The notes beneath the pieces are model-generated. The model saw only the letters and a list, made by a program, of their open reading frames with translations. It made no database searches and was not told the origin of the DNA. The translations under genes and the position numbers were made by a program. From assembly GCA_902494565.1 (NCBI GenBank), contig CABUTN010000013.1, positions 1 to 44,254 of the forward strand: a stretch of 44,254 nucleotides of DNA. The letters run 5' to 3'. Source of the stretch: an uncultured Collinsella sp. (GTDB lineage: Bacteria; Actinomycetota; Coriobacteriia; Coriobacteriales; Coriobacteriaceae). Each line of letters begins with the position of its first letter. Position 1 is the stretch's first letter. Below, piece by piece: positions 17,247 to 25,777 of the stretch.

Positions 17247-19007
17247 GTGGCCGACCAGGACATCAAGATGCTCATCGAGCGCATTATGGCCGAGGCCCGG
17301 ACCCATCAGTCTGCTCGCTTCTCAAACGAAGTCTATGCTGACGAGCCGATTCTCAAAACCGGTCGTCAGATGCAGAATTTCCTTCCCGACCAGTACCGCA
17401 AGATGCGCGAGATATCGCGCTGGCAGGATGACCCCAAAGGCGGCGCGGGTCGCTGGCTTTCGGAAGCCGAGCTTTTCTACCGCCAAGGCCTGCTGATGGC
17501 CGACTTTGAGGACGACTGCCCCTACAACGGCACCTTTAAGTCGTACTTTCCCACCTACAACGCCATGAGCGATCGGCAACTGCGCGGCTATTTTACTTGG
17601 CGCGCCCAAGTGCGCCGCGGAACCGTCGAGGAAACGTCTACGTCCTTTGCCTTTCTGTATCTCTATGAGCTGATTTGCGGCATTGGCGTAGATAATCCGC
17701 TCGATGGTTTTAACAAGATCAAGGCTTTTTGGGATGTCTATCGCGCCTTCGAGCCCGGCATCGACCGGTTTGCGCGCGTGTGGCTGCAGGACTACGCCGT
17801 GTTCCACGGGCTCGACCCCAAGCTGCTTCGTGACTCTAAAACCGTCATGTTCGATAACGCCCTTATCGAGCTGCGACGCGCGGCACGAGACCTTGTACCA
17901 GCACCGGCACCGTCCGGCCAGACCCCCAAGCGTCGCAAAACCTCCGAGCCCACGCTCCCCCTTCCGCCCGATGAGGTGCGCGAGGAGCGACTCATGGCCG
18001 CCATCAACGCCCTCTCCACGTACAACCTAAGTAACTCGCGGCTCGACCGCAGCCACCACCGCGATCTGCGCCACGTGGCGTGCGCCGTGTATGTCCGTAT
18101 GGCGCGCTACTATGACACGCACCGAAAGACCGGCATCGTGGCGAGCTTATTTGGGGAGGAGACGGCCATGCCCTACACCATGTTTGCCTCGGCCGTATTC
18201 TTTGCGCCCGAGCGCCACGAGGACTGCGAATACCGCCTGGATCCCATCCATATCTACCGTTGCCAAAACGGCTTTTGGGAATGTATGCGTATCCACGGTA
18301 GTAGGCAAAAGAGCAGCAAGCTCGGTGAAATGATGCGCGCCTGCGACCAACGCCTGCGCCTGGCGCTGGACCCCGCCCATCCCCTTAAGGAAGAAAAGGT
18401 CCCCAAATATCTGGCCAAGATTATCGATGACGAGATTGTGGCATGGCTTTCATGGGATGCCGCACACCAGCCCGTCAAGATCGATATCGATCTGAGTCAG
18501 CTGGGGCACATTCGGAGCGCCGCCGCGCAAACGCGTGAAGCGCTTTTGATCGATGAAGAGCGCGAGGACGGCGCACCTGTGGAAGCCGAGGCAGCGGACT
18601 CAGGGCAACCGGAAGCCGAGCCCGTAGCCGACGCGATTGTCGAGGCGATCGCGGCACCCATTCGGCAGGACGAGGCCGACGAGCCAACCATATCCACCGA
18701 ACAGTTTGGTGTCGTGGCACCGCTTCTCGCGCCGACGCCCGCGTTCGCAGCTGCTGCGCCCGCTGACGCCGCGACCGAACTCGCGCCCGCCGCAACCGCG
18801 TATCTTCGCGCACTGCTCGAGCAAAACGCAGCGCAAGCGACATCGGCAGTGGCGCACTCGGGCCAGAGCGAGGACATACTCGTCGATACCATCAACGAGG
18901 CGCTCTTTGACCTGGTGGGCGACACCGTAATTGAATTTAGCGCGGCAGGGCCGCAGATTATCGAGGATTACGAAGCAGACGTGAGAGGATACCTAGACCA
19001 TGAGTGA
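17247..19007 (+). CDS. TerB-N/TerB-C domain protein
   Basis: A 586-residue protein. The GTG start follows TAGGAGAGGAG. The first half is a TerB-N domain: ELFYRQGLLMADFEDDCPYNG, FPTYNAMSDRQLRGYFTWRAQVRRG and FAFLYLYELICGIG are its hallmarks (about residues 75-150). A long Ala/Glu-rich linker (about 430-520) joins a C-terminal TerB-C-like region ending VDTINEALFDLVGDTVIE and IIEDYEADVRGYL. Anantharaman, Iyer and Aravind linked TerB-N/TerB-C proteins with P-loop ATPases and helicases as proposed DNA-processing systems. The stop overlaps the ATPase start by 8 bases (ATGAGTGA), so the pair is translationally coupled. It probably acts as the scaffold of the module; its biochemical role is unknown. 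Confidence 0.85.
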   Translation: MADQDIKMLIERIMAEARTHQSARFSNEVYADEPILKTGRQMQNFLPDQYRKMREISRWQDDPKGGAGRWLSEAELFYRQGLLMADFEDDCPYNGTFKSYFPTYNAMSDRQLRGYFTWRAQVRRGTVEETSTSFAFLYLYELICGIGVDNPLDGFNKIKAFWDVYRAFEPGIDRFARVWLQDYAVFHGLDPKLLRDSKTVMFDNALIELRRAARDLVPAPAPSGQTPKRRKTSEPTLPLPPDEVREERLMAAINALSTYNLSNSRLDRSHHRDLRHVACAVYVRMARYYDTHRKTGIVASLFGEETAMPYTMFASAVFFAPERHEDCEYRLDPIHIYRCQNGFWECMRIHGSRQKSSKLGEMMRACDQRLRLALDPAHPLKEEKVPKYLAKIIDDEIVAWLSWDAAHQPVKIDIDLSQLGHIRSAAAQTREALLIDEEREDGAPVEAEAADSGQPEAEPVADAIVEAIAAPIRQDEADEPTISTEQFGVVAPLLAPTPAFAAAAPADAATELAPAATAYLRALLEQNAAQATSAVAHSGQSEDILVDTINEALFDLVGDTVIEFSAAGPQIIEDYEADVRGYLDHE

Positions 19008-20304
19008 TACCACATCCGCAGCGCCCCGCGTACCCAAACGCGTCGCTGCCGTCATTCTCAACTCGCTCAAGGGCGGCGTGGTCCCGCGCATCGGCCTTCC
19101 CTATATCACCGTGGGACGCGAAGTCGAGATTCGCGCCCTGCTCACCGATCTGAGTCTCATCGCCGACGGTGGCGCGAGTTTCCGGTTTCTGGTCGGTCGC
19201 TACGGAGCCGGCAAGAGCTTTTTGCTCCAGACCATCCGCACGCACGCCATGGGTGAGGGATTCGTCGTCGCTGATGCCGACCTATCCCCTGAGCGCCGCC
19301 TGCAGGGCGGCCAGGGTCAGGGCCTTGCCACCTACCGTGAGCTCATCCGCAACATATCGACTAAAACGCGCCCCGAGGGCGGTGCGCTCAACCTTATCCT
19401 GGATCGTTGGGTCGCCTCGTGTGCCGATGCCGACGAGTCTGCCGTCAATGCCCAACTGGCCCCGCTCGAGGAGATGGTCCACGGCTTCGACTTCGCCCGC
19501 ATGCTCCGCCGCTACCGCGCGGCAGTATCCGAGGGTGATGAAGAGGCTATGAGCCGCGTGACCAAATGGATTCGCGGCGAGTACCGCACCAAGAGTGAGG
19601 CACGCGCCGAGCTGGGCTCCTCGACCATCATCAGCGATGACGACTGGTACGACTACGTTAAGCTCATTGCGCGCTTTTTGGTCTGCAGCGGCTACAAGGG
19701 CATGCTGGTGCTCATCGACGAGCTCGTGAATCTGTATAAGATTCCCAACGCCATCACACGCCAATACAACTACGAGAAGATCCTGACCATGTACAACGAT
19801 ACGCTCCAGGGCAAGGCGCAGTACCTGGGCATGATCATGGGCGGCACGCCGACCTCCATCGAAGACCGCCGCCGCGGTGTGTTCTCCTACGAAGCCCTGC
19901 GCAGCCGACTCGCTCAGGGCCGCTTTGCGCGCGAGGACCTTAAGGACATGCTCGCGCCCATCATCCGTCTACAGCCACTCACCTATGAGGAGCTGCTGGT
20001 GCTCATCGAAAAACTCATGCAGATCCATGCCGGCTACTTTGGCTGGACGCCCACGCTTACCGAGAACGACTTGGTGGACTTTCTCAAGATTGAGTTTGGC
20101 CGCGTGGGAGCCGCTACGCACTTAACGCCGCGTGAGGTCATCCGTGACTTTATCGAGCTGCTCGACATCCTGTGTCAGAACCCCGACGCCAACGTGGCCG
20201 AGCTGCTGCAAAGCGTCGGTGGCGACACGCTGGCGCCGGCAGCCGCAACAGGCGACACCGGCACCGCAGGCGGCGACCGCAATTTCGCCGAGTTCACCAT
20301 CTAA
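19000..20304 (+). CDS. BrxD-like P-loop ATPase (DUF2791 family)
   Basis: A 434-residue ATPase. Walker A is GRYGAGKS (residues 66-73) and Walker B is LVLIDE (236-241). Further family features are GGQGQGLATYRELIRNIS, IMGGTPTSIEDRRRGVFSYEALRSRL and the ending LTPREVIRDFIELLDIL. These match the DUF2791/BrxC-BrxD ATP-binding group; BrxD occurs beside the Lhr-like helicase BrxHI in BREX type 2 phage-defence islands. Here it sits between a TerB-N/TerB-C protein and such a helicase, with no pglX, pglZ, brxC or other BREX gene in view. An inverted repeat begins within its stop codon. ATPase assignment is firm; a defence role is inferred. Confidence 0.85.
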   Translation: MSDTTSAAPRVPKRVAAVILNSLKGGVVPRIGLPYITVGREVEIRALLTDLSLIADGGASFRFLVGRYGAGKSFLLQTIRTHAMGEGFVVADADLSPERRLQGGQGQGLATYRELIRNISTKTRPEGGALNLILDRWVASCADADESAVNAQLAPLEEMVHGFDFARMLRRYRAAVSEGDEEAMSRVTKWIRGEYRTKSEARAELGSSTIISDDDWYDYVKLIARFLVCSGYKGMLVLIDELVNLYKIPNAITRQYNYEKILTMYNDTLQGKAQYLGMIMGGTPTSIEDRRRGVFSYEALRSRLAQGRFAREDLKDMLAPIIRLQPLTYEELLVLIEKLMQIHAGYFGWTPTLTENDLVDFLKIEFGRVGAATHLTPREVIRDFIELLDILCQNPDANVAELLQSVGGDTLAPAAATGDTGTAGGDRNFAEFTI

Positions 20305-20339
20305 CCTGCCAAAAAGGGACAGGTTTATTTTGGCAGGTT
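20303..20339 (+). repeat. Inverted repeat with GGGAC core, terminator-like
   Basis: A perfect 12-bp stem, AACCTGCCAAAA (20303-20314) with TTTTGGCAGGTT (20328-20339), encloses GGGACAGG and is followed by TTTAT. It may reduce transcription from the ATPase into the helicase. It belongs with the GGGAC-core hairpins at 22870, 34160 and 44041. Confidence 0.65.
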
Positions 20340-20420
20340 TTATCTGGGCAAACGTCGAGGCAGTAATGCGGCAAGCCGTTGCCAGCCGCGTTGAGAGATT
20401 CGTTTTTGAGAGGAGGCCCC

Positions 20421-22865
20421 GTGAACGCCTTTGACCGATATGCTCCGTTTATCCAAGACTTCATCTACTCCCACGATTGGGAGAGCCTGCGCTCTATCCA
20501 GGTTGCGGCAGCTGATGCCATCTTTAACACGCAGGATAATGTGCTCCTGACGGCATCCACGGCTTCCGGCAAAACCGAGGCAGCCTTCTTTCCCATCCTG
20601 ACCGAGTTTTGGGAGAACCCGCCCGCAAGCGTGGGCGCCCTCTACATCGGCCCCCTCAAGGCGCTCATCAATGATCAGTTCGTCCGCCTCAACGACCTCT
20701 GCGAAGAGGCCGATATCCCCGTCTGGCACTGGCATGGCGATGTCTCGCAGTCGCACAAGGCTAAGCTCATCAAAAAACCGAGCGGTATCTTGCAGATTAC
20801 GCCCGAGTCGCTCGAGGCGCTCCTGATCCATAAGCACATGGCAATCCCTCGTATGTTTTGCGACCTGCGCTATGTGGTTATCGACGAGGTTCATTCGCTC
20901 ATGCGCGGCGACCGCGGCGGTCAGACGCTCTGCCTTATCGAGCGCCTCTCGCGCATGGCGGGCGTGCAGCCCCGCCGCATTGGCCTTTCGGCCACCATCG
21001 GCGACCCCGAGCGCACGGGTGCCTTTCTCTCGCAGGGAACGGGACGCGACTGCGTTATCCCCCGTTTTGAGGAACCGCGTCGCGTGTGGCGTATCTCCAT
21101 GGAGCACTTCTACAACTCGGGTCCCCAGGCACAGCAGCGAGGATTCGAGAGCATGGGTCCTCAAGAGGCCGAAGTGCTTGCATGCGAGCGCATTGAGGCA
21201 GCGGAACCCGCGGCACTGCCCGCCGGCGCCCAAGACATGCGTCACAGCGGACAGCTCACACAAGAGGAGCGCCGTCAACGTCGTGAGCGGGCACGGGGCA
21301 AGGCCGCTCCCAAAGACCGTTGCACTTCCTCGGCCCCCGAGGGCGAAGTCGACATCCCACGAGCGACCGAGCAGGCGCTTCTCAACCCCACCGACACGGC
21401 GCCCGACAACGCCGACCCCGGTATGGGCTATATCTTTGAGCATACGCGCGGCCGCAAGTGCCTGGTCTTTGCCAACTCGCGCGAGGAGGCAGAGGCCGTG
21501 TGCTCCATGCTGCGTAGCTACTGCGAGAACCGGCACGAGCCCGACCGTTTCCTCATTCATCACGGCAATCTTTCGGCATCGTTGCGCGAGACGGCCGAGG
21601 AACTCATGCGCGATGAGGAGCAGGCACAGACGACCGTCACCACCTCTACGCTTGAGCTTGGCATCGATATCGGCCGTCTGGAGCGTGCCTTCCAGATCGA
21701 CGCGCCGTTTACCGTCAGTTCCTTTTTGCAGCGAATGGGCCGCACGGGACGCCGCGACCTTCCGCCCGAAATGTGGTTTGTCATGCGCGAGGAAGAGCCC
21801 GAGCCGCGCACGATGATGCCCGAGACCATTCCGTGGAAGCTCCTGCAGGGCATTGCGCTCGTACAACTCTATCGCGAGGAAAAGTGGGTCGAGCCGCCCG
21901 AGCTCGATCGACTCCCCTACAGTCTACTCTACCACCAGACTATGTCGACGCTTGCCAGCACCGGCGAGCTCACGCCAGCAGAGCTTGCCCAGCGCGTGCT
22001 CACACTCAGCTATTTCCATCGCATCTCGGCCGATGACTATCGCGTATTGCTGCGTCACCTCATTAAGATCGACCATATCCAGGTCACCGAGGGCGGCGGA
22101 CTCATCGTGGGTCTCGCGGGCGAGCGCATCATCAACAACTTTAAGTTCTACGCCGTATTCCAGGAAAACGAGGAGTTCACCGTTCGTAGCGAGTCGGCCG
22201 AATTGGGCACGATCGTCAACCCGCCACCGCCCGGTGAGCGCATCGCCATCGCCGGACACTGCTGGATTGTCGAGGAAGTGGACTGGAAGCGCCACACCGT
22301 CTTTGCCACGCAGGTCAAGGGTCGTGTGCCGGCCTACTTTGGCGACTGCCCCGGTGACATCAATACACACGTACTCGAGCGCATGCGCAAGACGCTCAAC
22401 GAGCACGCGACATATCCGTACCTCATGGATAACGCACGGGCTCGCTTGGCGCAGGCTCGTCATACCGCCGAGATTTCGGGCGCGGGAACTAAGCCGCTCA
22501 TCAACCTGGGTGGCGACACCTGGGTGCTCTTCCCCTGGTTGGGCAGCTACGCCTTTTTGGCACTCGAGCGCATGCTCAAGATTAAGTGTGCCGCGGAGCT
22601 GGGCCTTCGCGGACTCGACCCGTCACGTCCGTACTTTATGCAGTTCAAGATGAAGGCCGACGAGGAGACGTTCTTTGAAGTGCTCGCCGCCGAAGCCGAG
22701 AAAGACTTCGACCCCATCGACCTCGTCTATCCCGGCGAGGTGCCTTACTTTGATCGGTACGACGAATTCGTTCCAGAAGAGCTCGTGCGCAAAGGCTTTG
22801 CCGAAGGCGTGCTCGACATCGAAGGCATGAAGCAGCGCGTTCTCGGCTGGCGCGACCACACCTAA
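20421..22865 (+). CDS. Lhr/BrxHI-like DEAD/DEAH-box helicase
   Basis: An 814-residue superfamily 2 helicase. The GTG at 20421 follows GAGAGGAGG; upstream codons are rejected because they precede this site. Seen: motif I TASGKTEAAF (Lys51), DEVH (155-158), SAT (190-192), an Arg/Lys-rich insert at about 260-330, TSTLELGIDIG (408-417) and motif VI QRMGRTGRR (437-445). The TASGKTEA motif and the size fit the Lhr-like family that includes BrxHI of BREX type 2. It is third in the TerB-ATPase-helicase array, 116 bases after the ATPase and behind a terminator-like repeat, so it may be expressed at a lower level or from its own promoter. It probably unwinds or translocates on nucleic acid for the module. 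Confidence 0.88.
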   Translation: MNAFDRYAPFIQDFIYSHDWESLRSIQVAAADAIFNTQDNVLLTASTASGKTEAAFFPILTEFWENPPASVGALYIGPLKALINDQFVRLNDLCEEADIPVWHWHGDVSQSHKAKLIKKPSGILQITPESLEALLIHKHMAIPRMFCDLRYVVIDEVHSLMRGDRGGQTLCLIERLSRMAGVQPRRIGLSATIGDPERTGAFLSQGTGRDCVIPRFEEPRRVWRISMEHFYNSGPQAQQRGFESMGPQEAEVLACERIEAAEPAALPAGAQDMRHSGQLTQEERRQRRERARGKAAPKDRCTSSAPEGEVDIPRATEQALLNPTDTAPDNADPGMGYIFEHTRGRKCLVFANSREEAEAVCSMLRSYCENRHEPDRFLIHHGNLSASLRETAEELMRDEEQAQTTVTTSTLELGIDIGRLERAFQIDAPFTVSSFLQRMGRTGRRDLPPEMWFVMREEEPEPRTMMPETIPWKLLQGIALVQLYREEKWVEPPELDRLPYSLLYHQTMSTLASTGELTPAELAQRVLTLSYFHRISADDYRVLLRHLIKIDHIQVTEGGGLIVGLAGERIINNFKFYAVFQENEEFTVRSESAELGTIVNPPPPGERIAIAGHCWIVEEVDWKRHTVFATQVKGRVPAYFGDCPGDINTHVLERMRKTLNEHATYPYLMDNARARLAQARHTAEISGAGTKPLINLGGDTWVLFPWLGSYAFLALERMLKIKCAAELGLRGLDPSRPYFMQFKMKADEETFFEVLAAEAEKDFDPIDLVYPGEVPYFDRYDEFVPEELVRKGFAEGVLDIEGMKQRVLGWRDHT

Positions 22866-22869
22866 GACC

Positions 22870-22892
22870 AGTCTTTTTGGGACGGGGAGACT
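22870..22892. repeat. Small GGGAC-core hairpin between convergent genes
   Basis: AGTCT (22870-22874) pairs with AGACT (22888-22892) around TTTTGGGACGGGG. It fills nearly the whole 26-base gap between the helicase stop and the stop of the minus-strand gene. The layout (T/A run, GGGAC, TTATTT) resembles the repeat at 20303. Confidence 0.45.
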
Positions 22893-23770
22893 TATTTGTC
22901 GTGAAGGACGGTGCCGAGGAAGTCGGTGTCGAAGGGCACGGCTTCGGCAAAGACATAGTCGCCGTCGCTGGCGATGAGCAGGTAGTTTTCCTCGCCGCCG
23001 AACTTCGCATCGCCACATGGGACCACCCAGGCATGGGCGAATACCTCGAGTGCCGTGGCAGCGCAGTCGCGCAGGAACGTCACGTCGCTCCCCTCGTTTG
23101 CGCTCACGATATTGGCGACGTAGACGCCACCAACATTTAGGCTGCCCCGCACTAAACGCAACGCCTCAACCGTCGCCAACTCGCGTACGGGCTCGGCACC
23201 GCCAAAGCAATCGCTCACGACCGCGTCATAGCGACGATGGCCCACGCTCGTCACACCCAGATACGAGCGAGCCTCAGCGGTTATCACCCGCAGGCGATCG
23301 CCCGCCGCGCGCTCCAGCTCGTCTAGGTAGAACCAGCGGCGCGCCAGGCGCGTAATCTCTCCGTCATACTCGATGACGTCCATGCGCAAGCCCTCGTGCG
23401 ACATCAGGGCGAATTTAGGATAGGCAAACCCGCCGCCGCCCAGCATAAGAATGCGGTCGATACCGTGACCATAAGCGTCGCGCATCGCATCCTCGGCCTC
23501 AAACACGTCGTTAAACGCGCGATAGTACGCAAAGACGGGCTCCGCCCAGCGCTCACCAACGTAACTCGCGCTTTGGTAGACGCCGCCTTGCACCAATACG
23601 CGGACTTCGTCGCCGCCCTCGTCGTGCACGCGTTTCACACGCGCCAAGCCATTGCGGGTTCGCGCAACCTGCAGACAGGCAGCACGAACAGCGACAGCGG
23701 CCGCACCAAGCGCCGCGGCTCCCAGAGCAACGCCGGCAACGACGCCGGCAGAAACACTCGGCTTGTTCAT
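22892..23770 (-). CDS. Spermidine-synthase-fold protein with N-terminal membrane helix
   Basis: A 292-residue protein with one hydrophobic N-terminal helix (about residues 8-30, SAGVVAGVALGAAALGAAAVAV) and a Rossmann domain of the spermidine synthase/methyltransferase type: ILMLGGGGFAYPKFALMSH, VIEYDGEITRLARRWFYLDE, DAVVSDCFGGAEP. This resembles the spermidine-synthase half of fused MFS/SpeE-like proteins, which often are not true polyamine synthases. No S-adenosylmethionine decarboxylase is nearby. Its ATG directly follows the elp3 stop (TAGATG), so it is the second gene of that operon. The substrate is unknown; a membrane-tethered aminopropyl- or methyltransferase is possible. Confidence 0.78.
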   Translation of the reverse strand: MNKPSVSAGVVAGVALGAAALGAAAVAVRAACLQVARTRNGLARVKRVHDEGGDEVRVLVQGGVYQSASYVGERWAEPVFAYYRAFNDVFEAEDAMRDAYGHGIDRILMLGGGGFAYPKFALMSHEGLRMDVIEYDGEITRLARRWFYLDELERAAGDRLRVITAEARSYLGVTSVGHRRYDAVVSDCFGGAEPVRELATVEALRLVRGSLNVGGVYVANIVSANEGSDVTFLRDCAATALEVFAHAWVVPCGDAKFGGEENYLLIASDGDYVFAEAVPFDTDFLGTVLHDK

Positions 23771-25678
23771 CTAGAGCTCCTTTTGCAGATAAAGGCCATG
23801 GTCATAAAATCCAAGATGGCGATAGTACTCGCGCGTGCCAATCGCGCTAATCACGTTGATACGCGCATAACCCGCATCCCGGGCAATCTCGCACGCACGC
23901 TCTACGAGCAAACGCCCCAACCCGTGATGTTGCGCCGCCTGGCCCTGATCGCCCACGCGCGCCGCCATGCCATACACGTGCACCTCGCGAATCATCGCCT
24001 CGTCCGGCGTCGTCGGCAACTCGTCCGCATGTGCGGCAACAAACGAATGGTCGGGCAGCGACAACCGCAAAAAGCCCGCGATCTTGCCCCGCGGCGTCAC
24101 CCACTGCAAAAAGCGCTCGTGAGTCACCGGCGTCTCGTACGCCACTTCCTCATCAAGAGAAAGCTCATCCAAGTCGGCACCCGCGGTACTGATCTCGCGA
24201 TAGCGAATCTCGCGCACCACTGTGCCTTCTCCACGAGCCGCCAAGCGATTCTCGACGAGCTGACGCAGGTTGGGCTTCTTGTTGCCCACCATGATGTCAT
24301 CGGAGCTAAAGTCGCGGATCATGCGACTGATGCGGCAGAACGCCGGCGTCACCACGATGTCATCGGCCAGTACATCGAGCAGCTCCTCCTCGGTATAGGG
24401 ACGCCACTTGCCACGCTCATAGCAGCCCACCAGACGCGAGCCCTCGATGAGTGCACACGGATAGACTTTGACCTCGTCGGGCATAAAGGCCCCCTCGGTC
24501 ACAAAGCGCTCGTAGTCGCGCTTGTCCCCTTCGGGCGTGGCGCCCAGCAAGTTGAGCATAAAATGCGCGTGAATCTTAAAGCCAAACAGGCGCGCAAGCG
24601 AAAACGCCCGCTCGATCTGCGCCACCGAAATGCGCCGCTCGTTGATATCGAGCAGGTGCTGGTCGAGGCTCTGGATGCCCATCTGGATCTTGGTGCAGCC
24701 CAGGCGGCGGATAAGCGTGAGGGCCTTCGGCGTTACGGCATCGGGGCGCGTCTCGATAACGAGTCCCACCACGCGATGCTTCGCCGTCTCGTTGATGCGC
24801 TGTTGACGTTCAAGCTCCTCCATCGTTGCCGTCTGCCACTCGGCGACTTCGCCCCACGGCGTACCGGGGCCGTACAGACGACGCACCGCACGGTTGTAGC
24901 CGCCCACGGCAGCATCCACACGCCCCTGGTCGTCGGCAACGCCGGCAGCAAGCTCGACCTCGTCTGTCGCAATGCCGGCTGCCCGATAGCGCTCGCGACG
25001 CTCCGCTACCACCGGCGGCAGGGCATCGGCGGGAGCGTCATCGAGCAGGCGCCCCGCCTCGGCACGACTGATGCCCGGACGCGCCAACATGGGGTTTGCC
25101 GCCACGCCGGCGACGGCATCGTCATTGAGCGCACGGAAAAGCTCCGACATAAACCACGTCTGATACCCTTCCGGATAGTCGCTCCAGGTGCCACCGAGCA
25201 CGATGAGCTCTATCTTATCGGTCGCATGCCCCATCTGCGAAAGCGCCGTCAAACGGGCGCTCACCTGCAGATATGGATCGAAGCAGTTTTGCTCTGCACG
25301 GGCGCACGCCGGCTCGGCGTGCAGATAGCTTTTGGGCATGCGCAGGTCGTTGGGGCAAAACAGGCAATCGCCCGAGCACGGCCACGGCTTGGTGATGACG
25401 GTAATGGTCGCTACGCCCGAAGCCGTGCGACGAGGCTTCATGCGTAGCACCTGCAGCAGTTGACGCTCTAGCTCGGCGTCGACATTCCATACCGTCCAAC
25501 GAGCCGGCTCCTCGCGCTTCACCCGCTGGTAAAACGGCAGCAGGCGACGCTTGGCCAGATCGCGCTTGTCGGCACCCTCACGGCGTGCCTCGGCATGTAT
25601 CAGTTTGACGAGCGCTTTGTCGTCCACGGTCTCGCCGCGACGCAGAGCCTCGAGTATGTTCAAGATAATCTGTTCCAT
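23771..25678 (-). CDS. elp3: Elp3 family tRNA U34 acetyltransferase (radical SAM-GNAT)
   Basis: A 635-residue bacterial Elp3 homologue. Elp3 adds the carboxymethyl group to wobble uridine 34 of tRNA using acetyl-CoA and a radical SAM mechanism. Seen: the iron-sulfur motif C101-xxx-C105-xx-C108 in WPCSGDCLFCPND, LGGTWSDYPEGYQTWFMSELF, GLVIETRPDAVTP, CTKIQMGIQSLDQHLLDINERR, and a C-terminal GNAT domain with GLGRLLVERACEIARDAGY and TREYYRHLGFY. Length and domain order are normal. The ATG at 25676-25678 has no usual ribosome site; a promoter-like -35/-10 pair places the transcript start at the A of the ATG. A downstream SpeE-like gene is coupled by TAGATG. Confidence 0.93.
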   Translation of the reverse strand: MEQIILNILEALRRGETVDDKALVKLIHAEARREGADKRDLAKRRLLPFYQRVKREEPARWTVWNVDAELERQLLQVLRMKPRRTASGVATITVITKPWPCSGDCLFCPNDLRMPKSYLHAEPACARAEQNCFDPYLQVSARLTALSQMGHATDKIELIVLGGTWSDYPEGYQTWFMSELFRALNDDAVAGVAANPMLARPGISRAEAGRLLDDAPADALPPVVAERRERYRAAGIATDEVELAAGVADDQGRVDAAVGGYNRAVRRLYGPGTPWGEVAEWQTATMEELERQQRINETAKHRVVGLVIETRPDAVTPKALTLIRRLGCTKIQMGIQSLDQHLLDINERRISVAQIERAFSLARLFGFKIHAHFMLNLLGATPEGDKRDYERFVTEGAFMPDEVKVYPCALIEGSRLVGCYERGKWRPYTEEELLDVLADDIVVTPAFCRISRMIRDFSSDDIMVGNKKPNLRQLVENRLAARGEGTVVREIRYREISTAGADLDELSLDEEVAYETPVTHERFLQWVTPRGKIAGFLRLSLPDHSFVAAHADELPTTPDEAMIREVHVYGMAARVGDQGQAAQHHGLGRLLVERACEIARDAGYARINVISAIGTREYYRHLGFYDHGLYLQKEL

Positions 25679-25684
25679 GCCCCC

Positions 25685-25712
25685 ATTGTAAAGGCAAAGG
25701 CGCCGAAGCCAA
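25685..25712 (-). promoter_or_regulatory. Candidate leaderless promoter of elp3
   Basis: On the minus strand, TTGGCT (25707-25712) and TACAAT (25685-25690) are 16 bases apart. Six bases (GGGGGC) separate the -10 from the ATG, so initiation at the usual distance would begin exactly at the start codon. The -35 box lies inside the terminator hairpin of the upstream operon. Confidence 0.5.
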
Positions 25713-25730
25713 TCTCGGCTTCGACGCCTT
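25697..25730 (-). terminator. Hairpin ending the Xre/DUF4097 operon
   Basis: AAGGCG-C-CGAAGCC (25697-25710) pairs with GGCTTCG-A-CGCCTT (25717-25730): 13 pairs with one mismatch and a 6-base loop. On the minus strand it is followed by TTTGCCTTT, a weak T tract. It lies 48 bases past the DUF4097 stop. Confidence 0.6.
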
Positions 25731-25777
25731 CACCAAACAGCGCGTCTATATCTTCGCCTAGGCTTTCGTCTGCCTCA

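Noticed and set aside
17247..22865. A complete BREX system
   Set aside because: Only BrxD-like and BrxHI-like proteins are present; no PglX, PglZ, BrxC or other core gene lies nearby.
22892..23770. Calling the gene spermidine synthase speE
   Set aside because: The fold matches, but the N-terminal helix and lack of polyamine neighbours make a specific enzyme name unsafe.
23396..25447. A 683-codon plus-strand frame across elp3
   Set aside because: It is antisense to a clear radical SAM-GNAT gene and has no motifs.
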